Assembly (NCBI GenBank): GCA_024516035.1
Contig: CM044960.1
Coordinates: forward strand, 20,600,668 to 20,664,667
Length of the DNA: 64,000 nucleotides
Source of the DNA: Bactericera cockerelli
Taxonomy: Eukaryota; Arthropoda; Insecta; Hemiptera; Triozidae
Direction of reading: 5' to 3'
Under the pieces are notes generated by a model. The model saw nothing but the letters and a program-made list of their open reading frames with translations, searched no databases and had not been told where the DNA came from. Position 1 is the stretch's first letter, and each line of letters starts with the position of its first letter. Position numbers and translations under genes: made by a program. This document shows positions 38,083 through 48,722 of this stretch, in pieces.

Positions 38083-38411
38083 TACATCTTTTTACTTTCC
38101 TTATCTTATAATAAGGAAAGTATAGGTATTCGTCGAAAATTTGACCTACCCAGTTTTTTTATATTTCTGGCCGAATCATACCTCAGGATACCAAAAAAAT
38201 TTTTTTTCAGCCATTGGTCCCTGCGTCTGTCTGTCTGTGTGTGAACAGGATATCTCAAGAAAGCTAAGAGCTAGAGACTTGAAATTTGGTATGGAAATTT
38301 ATTTTATACACTAGACAAACCACGAAACTTTTGGTTGTGGGCTTTTGGTCTCGTTCCCATTCCTAATAGGATAAGGAAAGTCGTGTGATGTTTTACACCA
38401 GATTTTTTAAA
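38083..38411 (+). repeat. Interspersed repeat with 'ataaggaaag' ends, copy 1
   Basis: Begins with a palindromic 'actttccttat...ataaggaaagt'. Inside is 'attcgtcgaaaatttgacct', 'ggtccctgcgtctgtctgtc', 'gatatctcaag' and 'gagacttgaaatttggt'. It ends 'ggataaggaaagtcgtgtga' plus 'cacca'. Similar copies are at 48198-48722 and 44803-45022 (minus). A DNA element of unknown superfamily. Confidence 0.7.
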
Positions 38412-38911
38412 ATGCAGGAGTAGGATTTAGCGTTGTACAAATGAAAACGATATTAGTCTAGACAGAGTGGATCAGTATTGTCAAAAAAAAGTTCAATATC
38501 TCTGTCAGCCTCTCTCCGGAGTGTCATCCAAGAAGATAATTTGACAGTTAACACCCGCACTCAGCCACCGCTTCGTCCCAGTGATACAAAACAAACACTC
38601 AACACGAGAGCTGCAGTAATCATAACCCAGGGCAGAAACACATCACCCCACCCCTTCCTTCCCCAAAAGAAAGGGGTGAAAGCTCAACATATTATAGAGG
38701 AGGGTGGGGGTGATTGAGTACAGTATGATCAATACATGTATGTAGATCTCGAGAATGTTTACTCTTATGTAGTAAGCAGTTAACATCTATTATAAATAAT
38801 GAATTGTATCACAATGGTACTTGTATTCAAGTGCATTAGGTAAAAACAAGCTTACAAATACAGAAAATACTGACGAGAGCATCATCGAACCCATAATCAC
38901 GGTGACTAAAG

Positions 38912-39032
38912 GCCGACTTGTAAAACAGGCTTAAATTTTAGATAAGACAGACCCTCCCTCAAAGAGCCCGAACTGAATCTTTTGAGGGATACTCTGGGTT
39001 ATCTTTAGTTTAATTCTGTTTTATATTCGGTC
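38912..39032. mobile_element. Small inverted-repeat MITE, copy 2
   Basis: Ends 'ggccgacttgtaaaacaggc' and 'ctgttttatattcggtcc' are near reverse complements. Same family as 34370-34514. Confidence 0.6.
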
Positions 39033-39434
39033 CGAAGTGATTAAAGTACGCATATGTATATTTGTATATCCATAGTATGGTTTACTATCTCTCATAAAAT
39101 TCTATTTTAAAATTTGAATAAAATATTAAAATAATTATTGAATCTCATATTTTTGCCAAACGTAGCGGTTCTTTTTGTAATTCCTGTACACGTGATAACA
39201 TACAAAGAGGGTGGAGATGCTACAAAGAGAGACAGAGACAGTGCAAAGGGTCATGGAAATTTCATTAAACAAGGCAAGGGATAGATAAGGGATGAGCGCA
39301 TTTTAATGAACATCTTTACAACCCTAGCTGAGAGCTTTTAAGCGGAATTACATTACAGAGGAAGTTCAAATCGAATTAGCATCGATTACCAGAAAATGTT
39401 TGCTCCCCATTGTTGTGTTAGTGTAATGACTTAC

Positions 39435-39552
39435 TTCTGCTGGCGAGAAAGATTTCGATGGCAGTGTTTTGCAGAAGATATCTGCGAGAGAAGATGGCTC
39501 GGATTTCTGAGAAGTACCATTTTCCGTGCAAGTGATCACAGTATTTCACAAC
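39435..39552 (-). CDS. rg: Neurobeachin/LRBA exon, PH-like domain
   Basis: 118-bp exon: 39 codons plus one base. It encodes [20 protein letters not shown] followed by [19 protein letters not shown]. The [19 protein letters not shown] motif is diagnostic for the PH-like domain that packs against BEACH in this family. Acceptor TGTTTCAG and donor GTAAGT. The spare A joins CC of the exon at 36161 as Thr (SRTS). The exon for the front of the PH-like domain was not found up to 64000, so the next intron would exceed 24 kb. Confidence 0.95.
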
Positions 39553-40277
39553 CTGAAACAAACAATCAATTAAAAAATGTATAGACATTTTCAGTTGTCA
39601 ATTATTCGCCTTTCATATGTAAAATAGTTAGTCGAGTTATATGTAAACATTTTGACTTGAACCATGTTACAAAGTTCTTGTAACAAGATTCTTTTTTGAC
39701 CTACATCGAAGAACCTTTGGAAAAAGTTGTAGAAAAATACATTTGCGAGAGTGTTGATTCTCGTGATCTCGTGGTACACGTATGTGGTGCATTGAGTGCT
39801 TGCATGTAAATTGGTGTCTCCAACCTATCGTATGCAGGCGCTTCATCTCGTCTACCTTGTGAAAGAAATAGAACGAGCATTTCAATTAGACGGAAGGAAA
39901 TTAAGGGTATAATAAAAATGATTTATTCGCTGACAGAAGAAGACCCGAGGTGGTATTCTAATAGTTCACCAAATCAAGATGATAATATGGGGGAGGGGGA
40001 GGCGCATTAATCAACAAAACAAACATTAAGTCAAGCATGTTACGCGAACACTGAGCCGCAACAAGTGAGGAACAGGAGTCCGTGTTACATTGGTCGTGAG
40101 CCTCCCGCACAGGATCAACATAAGTAGAGGATATTTTATCCTTAGGGTCCAGGTCCTGAACAGGGACCCTAACAGGCCCGGTCAACGACTAGGACTCAAA
40201 GGGTAAAATACTGACATTACCTCGTGTGGGGAGCTTGAGAAAAGTCCTCTGACCAATGAAGTTTGTACCCAGCCTAA
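39553..40277. other. Intron sequence, no exon recognised
   Basis: The minus frame at 39958-40185 has ordinary composition but no motif or credible splice borders. It is left unassigned. Confidence 0.5.
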
Positions 40278-40527
40278 TCTCTATATATAAAACAGAAAAA
40301 AGGACTACTACCTACCTACCTACCTATGTTTTTTGTTTGTCCGGAGTTGTTTAGCCAAAACGGTAAGAGATAGCGAAAAATGTCTCAGAATTGACCCCCC
40401 CAAAACCATTATCGCTTTGTCCAGAAAAATTATAAAAAGTTCAAAAAGGCATTGCTGTCCAGCAGTACGGCCATGCCTTAGTAAATTTGAAATTTAGTCC
40501 CGTTGCAAAACACGGGCAAACGGCTAG
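40278..40527 (+). mobile_element. Mini-Helitron, copy 1
   Basis: Starts TCTCTATATATAAAA after a host A and ends CGGCTAG before a host T. The hairpin CCCGT...ACGGG lies 11 bp from the end. It includes a short TACC microsatellite and the block 'ggcattgctgtccagcagta'. 250 bp, non-coding. Confidence 0.88.
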
Positions 40528-41091
40528 TGAGATATAAAGATGTTGGAAGGAAATTTGATTCCATCATGGAGCATATATTCCTGGGAATTTTTCTTCCTTG
40601 ATGAGTTGGCTTTCTTCTATCCTGTCTTCATCTCTATTCTATTTTGAGAAGACATAGCTTCAAGTCCCAAATTAGAACAAACTGTGCTTCCTAACAGATG
40701 GATATATTTACAATTTCCTTTCCCATGGAGCGAATGGTCCATGATAGAATTGCTCTCATTTCATAGTAACAATAGCCAATGATTGTTTTCTTACTGTTGT
40801 ATGTGAACACATGAAAAGCTTTCACGTGGATCATTCATGTATTAGGTATCTACGCCTTATTTCACTTTTAGAAGAAGCTGTTCTGCAGAAGTGAATGAAT
40901 TATTACTTCAAGTGTCGCTCTAATTTACTACAACTATTAGCGAGTAAAGGGTCTAGGAAGATCCCATTCCATCTCCCTGTCACTATGGTGACAACCATAA
41001 GTACAGGGTGTTTGCTCAAGAGGATACCTGCATGGAAACGTAACAACATCTCATTTGAGTTTATCTTAATGATTCTTTCATATTAGAGAGA

Positions 41092-41322
41092 GCTCTAACC
41101 ATTTTTAATGGTTAGTGTGGTTAACGCGTTGGTTTGGTAATCTATGTAGCGTAGGGATCCGTTGGTTCGAATCCCACCCAATGCACAATTTTTTCCTCAT
41201 TAATTTGAGTTTGTGGCCACATAATAATAAGACTCTGAGGGTTAGGTGGTAGAAAATGCTTTGAGCATTTACCTCGCCTGGTGGTAACCTTCCACTAAAG
41301 AGTATTATTATTATTTTATTTA
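41092..41322 (+). repeat. tRNA-headed SINE, family D
   Basis: Head with A-box-like 'tggttagtgtggttaacgcg' and B-box 'tggttcgaatccca'. Body 'gtttgtggccacataataat' and 'gaaaatgctttgagcattta', ending in ATT repeats. A truncated relative is at 62035-62215. Confidence 0.8.
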
Positions 41323-43401
41323 TTTTTCATAAAGTTCAAATATTAATGTTAAGGGTACTTTTTGCTCCAGGAGCGCTCACTGTGCCCTTTCTGTATCGCA
41401 AGGGAAATGCGCTGATACGGATATCCCTTAGTCCTCTGGTTAACGGTTAGCAGTTGTAACCGTCTCCCAAATCTTCATTGCAATTATTTGGATCATTAAA
41501 AAAAGGGCCGATAGTTTCAAATACCATTTCTTTAAAAAGAATCCAGATAGATTTGAATACATTACTTTGAAAGATGATGCGCTGCAGTTCCTGCATTTTA
41601 ATGGGACTCTAAATCTAGAATTTAGCCAGTGTGTTTGTAGAGATAACGTGGCATAATCCCAAATCATAATTAGTGGAGGTGGACAATAACATTGATACGA
41701 AACTGTCCAACAATACAAATAACAATTTTTGAAATTAGTGCAGGAAGCGCCAAAATTAAATTAAAAATCAAATGACCACTAAATTCGTTAAAGTCACAAA
41801 ATACGAAACTTGCATTTAGGGTAAGAGTAGAACGAAAATTTAAATTGGTGGAGGCGCCAAAATTACAACAAAATCTGTCGTGGTTATTCTCAACATAAAT
41901 ATACTCGTTTATGAAAGACACTGTGCATCCGCAAACAATATCTCTAGCCTTGTAAATAATAGTCTATTCAAGCACTTAGATCTCGCCAATGATGCAAAAG
42001 ATAAACTCGTGCGTCCTTTGTTCCTTCAGCAGGATCAAACAGAAATGTCACTCATCAAATGCTCTCAATACATCAATACACAATCCCAATAGAACATTCA
42101 ATATAGCACTCACGATAATATCACTCGAGTTTTGATGCCGGATTAAGTACAAAGTACTCTTCAGGACTTAATAGCCTCTATTACATTTCACCTTTCAAAT
42201 TCTGACGACAAAGAAAAGTGTCTTTCAGTATAAAATAAAGAGGTTTTGTACCATTCAATATCCATTTTGTACAACGAAGGAGCTTTTTAGGTGCATTTTA
42301 TAAACATTTCTTTGGCTGAGACACGCTGGGACTATTTTAGGGTGAAAACTAAACAAAGAAGCTTATCTCTAAGTAAAATATTTCAGGCGAGGTTTTCTAA
42401 AGTTCCCCAGCAACTTCTTGGGCATAATTCCTTCAGTATTACACGGAGTACATCTTTCTTCAACATTACATTACTATGGACTTATGGTACTAGAACTAGG
42501 ATCACGCTTTATTAGACTGTTCTTTTAAATGAGTATCTATCGGTTATTAGAATTCACTGTCTACCTTCATTTTCCACTCAGGTCCCTTTGTAGCCCCTGT
42601 GATATTGCCTGAGCTGGAAATAAGAGAAGGGATGGAAAGCAGATGAAGCTTCAGGGATGTCTCGCTAGAATGATTTCCCAGCAGGCTTTCTGCGAGGAAA
42701 TAAGACCTACGTATATTTCACAACATGGCACGCAAGTAAGAAACTTACAAATAATTATCCATGAAATTTATAGAATTACAAAATTTACAAAATTGACAGG
42801 TCCACAGATTTTGAACCAGCATCATTTTCGAACATACCTCGATCATGATCATTGGATCTACATTTTCTATTAAAGAGAGTCGCATGAAATTCAACAAAGC
42901 TGCCTGTGGGATAACTCAGTTCACGATAGATCACGTTCAGTGGAGATCAAATATTTACCCAGCACAGTTCAGGGTGCCCCCCCCACTCCTGCTGACGAAA
43001 CGTGCTGCAAGTTCGTGCTTTATCAGAGGTAACCTCCAGCACCGGGAGTAAGCTGTGGGGTCTGGTGCAGGCGGATTGCATCAGGGAGAAGGGATTAGCC
43101 CTGTCTTTATACCTTCTCTCCCTCAAGTCAAGATCGCTTAGTTCTGTCATTAGTTAGGTTGCAGAATCGTCAGAGAGGGGAGCACGGAGCATGTCATGAT
43201 GGGAGGAAGGGAGAAGATTAGGCGAGATACTGAAGTCGGGGATATCCTTCCTGAAAATTTCAGCTCATGTATTTCAAGTTCTTCATGGAAGTACGAAGGA
43301 ATCGAAGGATTGGTCTTACTTTTAAGAGTTTAAGACCAATCCTAGAAAAACTCTTTGAATTTAAAGTTTTCAATATTGTTTTGTGTGATTTTATCGAGTA
43401 A
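41323..43401. other. Intron sequence, no exon recognised
   Basis: Several overlapping short frames on both strands between 41440 and 43150 carry no recognised motif. A GC-richer patch at 42960-43100 was read in all frames without finding the missing PH exon. Confidence 0.5.
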
Positions 43402-43673
43402 TCTCTATATATAAAATAGAAAAAAGGACTACCTACCTACCTACCTACCTACCTACCTACCTACCTACCTACCTATGTTTGTTTGTCCGGAGTTGTTTAG
43501 CCAAAACGGTAAGAGATAGCGAAAAATGTCTCAGAATTGACCCCCCCAAACCATTATCGCTTTGTTCAGAAAAATTATAAAAAGTTCAAAAAGGCATTGC
43601 TGTCCAGCAGTACGGCCATGCCTTAGTAAATTTGAAATTTAGTTCCCGTTGCAAAGCATGGGCAAACGGCTAG
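43402..43673 (+). mobile_element. Mini-Helitron, copy 2
   Basis: Same ends and blocks as 40278-40527, with a longer TACC run that accounts for most of the extra length. Host A before and T after. Confidence 0.9.
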
Positions 43674-43725
43674 TACCATACAAAACTCAAGCACAGTATA
43701 TCTGATGTAGGTAGGGTAAAAAAAT

Positions 43726-44254
43726 ATCCCCAAAAATACACTTCGTGTGCAAAAGACACCAAGAAAATTAGATTCCTTCAAAATATTTACCTTAAAAACA
43801 AGTGCCTAAAAAGGAACTGATATCAAATGAATGCCAAGTTCTCCTAAACTGAAAATCATTTGCCCATGGTAGAAAGGAGTCTCAAGCACAGAAATCAACT
43901 GAGGATTGGACATGACATTTCCCATTATTCTGCTATTTACCAACGCTAAAAATTAACATTAAAAATCTTGGCAAGTTTCAAAAATTAAAAAAATGCTTTG
44001 AACTTGCCAAGATTTTTAATGTTAATTTTTAGCGTTGGTAAATAGCAGAATAATGGGAAATGTCATGTCCAATCCTCAGTTTGATTTCTGTGCTTGAGAC
44101 TCCTTTCTACCATGGGCAAATGATTTTCAGTTTAGGAGAACTTGGCATTCATTTGATATCAGTTCCTTTTTAGGCACTTGTTTTTAAGGTAAATATTTTG
44201 AAGGAATCTAATTTTCTTGGTGTCTTTTGCACACGAAGTGTATTTTTGGGGGAT
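43726..44254. mobile_element. 529-bp palindromic foldback element
   Basis: Arms 43726-43977 and 44001-44254 are reverse complements apart from small differences (a C/G run at the tips and one A near 'gaaatcaactgagg'), with a 23-bp spacer. Tips ATCCCCAAAAATAC...CTTCGTGTGC match those of 20867-21408, but the rest of the arms does not. Confidence 0.85.
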
Positions 44255-44391
44255 ATCAGATATTTTTTTGTTGGTTACATTTTTTGAAAAGTTCACGCGA
44301 GCACCAACTATATCCTTGAAAATATATGGTGGCTTAAAAATTTTTCTTTCTCGTCATCTCTATTTTTCCCGGTAGCTCAGTAGCTCAGTCT

Positions 44392-44570
44392 GACCCGGTA
44401 GCTCAGTGGTAAAGGCGGCACTCTGTGAATCCAGAAATTCCAGAAGTCGCGGGTTCGAAACCCAGACGGGACATGACAAGTTATGCTCCCATTTGGTTTT
44501 TTTTACCACATAATAATACGTCTTGGGCTTACTGCTGGAATAATGGGACTTAATAGTTATAATCTGGTAT
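44392..44570 (+). repeat. tRNA-headed SINE, family A, copy 2
   Basis: Head 'gacccggtagctcagtggta' with B-box 'gggttcgaaacccag'; body 'cttactgctggaataatggg'. A partial duplicate of the head lies just upstream (44367-44391). A 30-base T-run follows near 44608. Confidence 0.85.
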
Positions 44571-44600
44571 GATATTCAGGACAGTCAGTTCTGGGCTTAG

Positions 44601-44638
<38 letters not shown>

Positions 44639-44802
44639 ATTACGAAAGTTGGTATCAAACTTGCGACCTAGTGGTTCGAAAACGCATTACAAAAACAACT
44701 AATTAAAAAGAAACACTTTCCTTATCACTCGAAAAGAAGTCAGATTCTGCCACTAGGCCGCATTGTTTGACCAATTTTAACTAAATTAACAATTAACTAA
44801 AA

Positions 44803-45022
44803 GTTTCGTTGTTCGTGTGGTATATAAAATCAACTTCGACACCAAATTTTAGCTATCGAGATACTTATCTTGTTCACAGACAGGCGGACGCACGGAATAA
44901 TCAACGAAACAACTTTTTTGTTTTTTTCGTCGAAGGCTATGATTTGTTCAGAAATGTGAAATACAGGCTAGGCCAAATTTTCGACGATAAGGAATGTATT
45001 ATAGGATAAGGAAAGTAAAAAA
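44803..45022 (-). repeat. Interspersed repeat with 'ataaggaaag' ends, copy 2
   Basis: Minus strand: 'actttccttatcctataata', 'cgtcgaaaatttggcct', 'cgtccgcctgtctgtgaac', 'aagatatctcgata'. Diverged relative of 38083 and 48198. The two plus frames here are read-through of the repeat. Confidence 0.65.
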
Positions 45023-45410
45023 TTGCACGAATTCGGAAATCGAATTCTTTTTAAAAATTATGTACAGCTGTACAGTGTACAAGTTGTACACACATGAAGC
45101 AAATTCTTTAAATATGCAATCTGAAAAAATTCTGAAAGAGGCAGTTACACTCTCTTATGAGTTATCAATATTGTTTAGAATATCACACGTTAACCAAAAT
45201 AACTCAAGTAGAATCTGGGGTCAATGTAAATAAATGGACGGGCAGCATTCGATTGCGCGACCTGCTACCTGAAATATAAAAAGGTATGTTCGATTCCGCT
45301 AGGCTCGACAAGAGAAAACAAGTTCTCTTTTGATTTTTTTCGCAATACGTAGATACTACATAGATACCGATTGGATTAATCTTTTATGGTTTTGTTTACC
45401 TTTCTTTTGT

Positions 45411-46009
45411 GGGCAATGGTGAGCTCGGTGCGAAGATTACCCGCACCTTTTTCGCATGTATGAATTCGGTGCCGCCGAAAAAAGGTGATGTATGAGTTCG
45501 GTGCGGTCCTAATGACTTATAAATTGATTGTTTTTTATAATGTACTCTGTTGTTTGTTAACAGTCATCCTGCTGTTATTAAGTTAGTAGATTATGTTGTA
45601 GACAGTTACATTCAGCAAGGCTGTCCATTTCCTCCTTGAAGGCCATGCCTAGGGTTAATAGTAGGGTTGGGTAAATAAAATGAAGGCCATGCCTTGGGTT
45701 TATAGTAGGGTTAGGTAAAATACAATGAAGGCCATGCCTTGGGTTTATAGTAGGGTTAGGTAAAATACAATGAAGGCCATGCCTTGGGTTTATAGTAGGG
45801 TTAGGTAAAATACAATGAAGGCCATGCCTTGGGTTTATAGTAGGGTTAGGTAAAATACATTGAAGGCCATGCCTATAAGGAAAAAAATACTATAATTACC
45901 TGATCATCAGGGCAAGTACCAGGGCACCGAATTCATACATGACCTTTTTTAGGCGGCACCGAATTCATACATGACCTTTTTTAGGCGGCACCGAACTCAT
46001 ACGTAGCCC
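45411..46009. mobile_element. 599-bp inverted-repeat element with subterminal repeats and minisatellite
   Basis: Begins GGGC and ends GCCC, with the same six bases TTTTGT on both sides (45405-45410, 46010-46015). Subterminal units of about 35 bp around 'gtatgaattcggtgccgcc' are present at the left (two) and inverted at the right (three). The centre holds the 45-bp minisatellite. No coding sequence. Six-base duplications fit few DNA transposon groups, so the class is left open. Confidence 0.6.
45638..45875. repeat. 45-bp minisatellite, array 2
   Basis: Unit starts 'gaaggccatgcct' at 45638, 45682, 45727, 45772, 45817 and 45862. The middle units are identical or nearly so. Same unit, inverted, as 20096-20290. 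Confidence 0.95.
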
Positions 46010-46015
46010 TTTTGT

Positions 46016-48197
46016 GTTTAGTTATGTAAAGTCAAGCCTTTTCTTATGAGAACGGTAATTCTCAGAAACTGCAAAGACTACAGAAGTAAAGAATCTTAAG
46101 TGCAGGTAGGTGCATCGCACAATACTTCCTTGTACATTTTCTTTCAACCTTAAGGTTGATACAATATAATTATGTATCTACATATTATGTAGATTCAAAC
46201 ATTCAAAATCATAAATTTTCTGATCGATAACCAAGTACCTAGGTAATAATATTATGTGATGCAGTACATATAAGTATGATGATTTTAATTGTGATTTTTA
46301 TTATTAAAATACTAAATAATACCAGCATGATTTTGCGTGTATTTCCGCAAACATTGATTTTCACCGAAGTGATTCATTTGTATTTTTCCAAATAGGTTTG
46401 ACTACTATTTTTTTCATTTACCTATAAATTATTAATAAAACCGAGCTACATTTTTTTTTAGAACACTGACACAATATCAAATACAAGTGAGAACTGACTG
46501 ATCTACTGATCATAACCAGATTATTATTTAGGTAGTAGGTAGCTACATGTTTACAAAACAATCTAAATATAAACAATAGAAAAATGAAGAAGTAAAGATT
46601 ATATTATTATGTAATCCATGCACTGTGAACCAAGTCAAAATATTTGAAACCTTTTAAATATTACCTGCACCAAACGTACCCTTCCGGCCTTTGTATAGTA
46701 GAGCTCCTTTTACTCGTAACGAGTGAGAGTGAGAGAGTGTACTGAAAATAGATATTTTTAGGTCCGCAACATTGTAAGAAATTCTGGAATCTGATTGGTT
46801 CTCATATTTTGTCGTGATGATTCTAAACTATCATAATGAAATGGATATACTGTAGTTATCTATGTGTGTTATGTATGCATGCTCAGCGAGGATCTCAATT
46901 CTCTGAGGATCTGAATTTTCCGTATGGTTGCAATATTGTCAACCAAAACTCAAACTGCCGAATCTCGGCTTGCAGGTCTACATATTACTTTGCAAAATAC
47001 TAAAACTTAAGATGATTTTAACAAGTAAAAACTCGTAGTGTGGTTTTTTTTATAGCCTCGTACCTCGTACATTATTTTAACGTATTACTCATATATACTT
47101 AATTATTTTAGTTTTTTATACGTCATTACAAATTATACCTATTACCTACATTAGATCAAGTAGGTATTTTCAATTAATATTGTTAAAGATATTATGTATT
47201 TCATTGAATAAAACTCACTCACATCTTTAAAATAAAACTAGACGAAGAATAATATAATTCATCTAAAAGACCGAAGAACCTTAAAAAAATCGAAGAAAGG
47301 CAGCAAACACAACCATTACTCATACATTTCATTTGTGGAATCCCGGAGACTCGGAGAAGATACTCTAATCCAAATTATATTGTGCGCTACCAATGACTTA
47401 AGAAGCTTATAACTTAAAAACCGTAAATTTTTCGAAGATGGCTATTCTGACAAGGAATCATCTGCCAAAACTCAGGAATATGTCTTGAAAGTTTCAGCTC
47501 GATACAATAAAGCCTTAATAGCGATTCATGTGATTACGTGAAGAGAGGTCGGTGGAAAGTCAGAAATCAACAAAAAGTCTAATAACTCATAAATGGTTAT
47601 AATGAAAAAAAATTACATAGAATAAGAAAAGCTGTAAATTAGTCAAATAATTAAATACAAAGTTTCAGCTTTCTAACATCAGCCACATTTGAGATATGGG
47701 CGGATTGGGCGGTACCGCCAAAGCGCCGCCGAGTGACCGCGGAAGTTTTTTTTTGTTGAAAACCTCGAGATACAAGCATTATGAACTCATAACCAAATTT
47801 TCATAATATCAGCTTGAACCATATGCCCGTGGTAAGATCGAATGCGGAAAAAAAAAAAAAAAAAATAATAAAGTATGAATCTTTTACTAATTTTGGGGGT
47901 GCTCGTAAAAGCGGTTAGGGGTGTCAGAAAAAGGTCAAATAAAAAGTAGTCATCTTCTATTCGACGAGGAAAACACGAATATGAAGAAAAAAAATTAAAA
48001 AGTTTTGTCCAAGAAGTTCAAAATTACAAAGGAAAATACATACGAACTATGTTTAGCGTAAGTATAGCACGCTCGTTTTGTTTTTCTTGGCGTTGCAAAA
48101 CTAGCGTTTTGCTTGATTGTTAAGTACTTTTTTATTTTTGTACAAATTCTATAGGATTCTTTTGAAAGAAGATTTCATCGATCTGATACATATTTTT
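46016..48197. other. AT-rich non-coding stretch, no gene recognised
   Basis: Nothing coding is recognised. A GC-richer spot 'gggcggtaccgccaaagcgc' at 47708 and an A-run at 47850-47866 are the only breaks in composition. Confidence 0.55.
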
Positions 48198-48722
48198 GCT
48201 TTCCTTATCCTATAATAAGGAAAATATTGTATTCGTCAAAAATTTGACCTATCCATCAGTTTTTCACATTACTGGACGACTCGGCCATTGGTCCGTGCGT
48301 GTGTCTGTCTGTCTGTGTGTGAACACGATATCTCAAGAACGGTACGAGCAGGAGACTTGAAATTTTGTGTGGAAATTAATTTTATACACCAGACGAACCA
48401 CGAAAACCCGCCGCAATCTGCAGCCGTAGGGCCGGGCCACTCCTATGAATTGGAATAAAAATAAAAAGAGGGGTTTACACTGAGATCATTTTTTTGCTAT
48501 CTTGAACTTTTTGGAATCCGGTCCCACTTTACCGTTATTTTCGATGATCCCGCTTAGATCAATTTTTTTTTATTATTATTATTATTTATCGTAGATGGAG
48601 GTTGTGACATATCAAATCCAATGATTTTGAGGTGCTGATTATGAATTTGACATTGATTTTTAGCTAAGTGTTGCTGTTGAGTCACGAGTGGTGTCGTGTG
48701 GTGTCACACCAAATTTTTTACA
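48198..48722 (+). repeat. Interspersed repeat with 'ataaggaaag' ends, copy 3
   Basis: Starts 'tttccttatcctataataag', has 'gtgtctgtctgtctgtgtgt' and 'gatatctcaagaacgg', and ends near 'tcgtgtggtgtcacaccaaa'. Longer than 38083 because of an unrelated middle part. Confidence 0.65.

Noticed and set aside
39396..39584. 62-residue plus-strand ORF
   Set aside because: It is the shadow of the PH-domain exon on the minus strand.
39958..40185. 75-residue minus-strand ORF as the missing PH exon
   Set aside because: Its sequence does not resemble the front of the PH-like domain and borders are weak.
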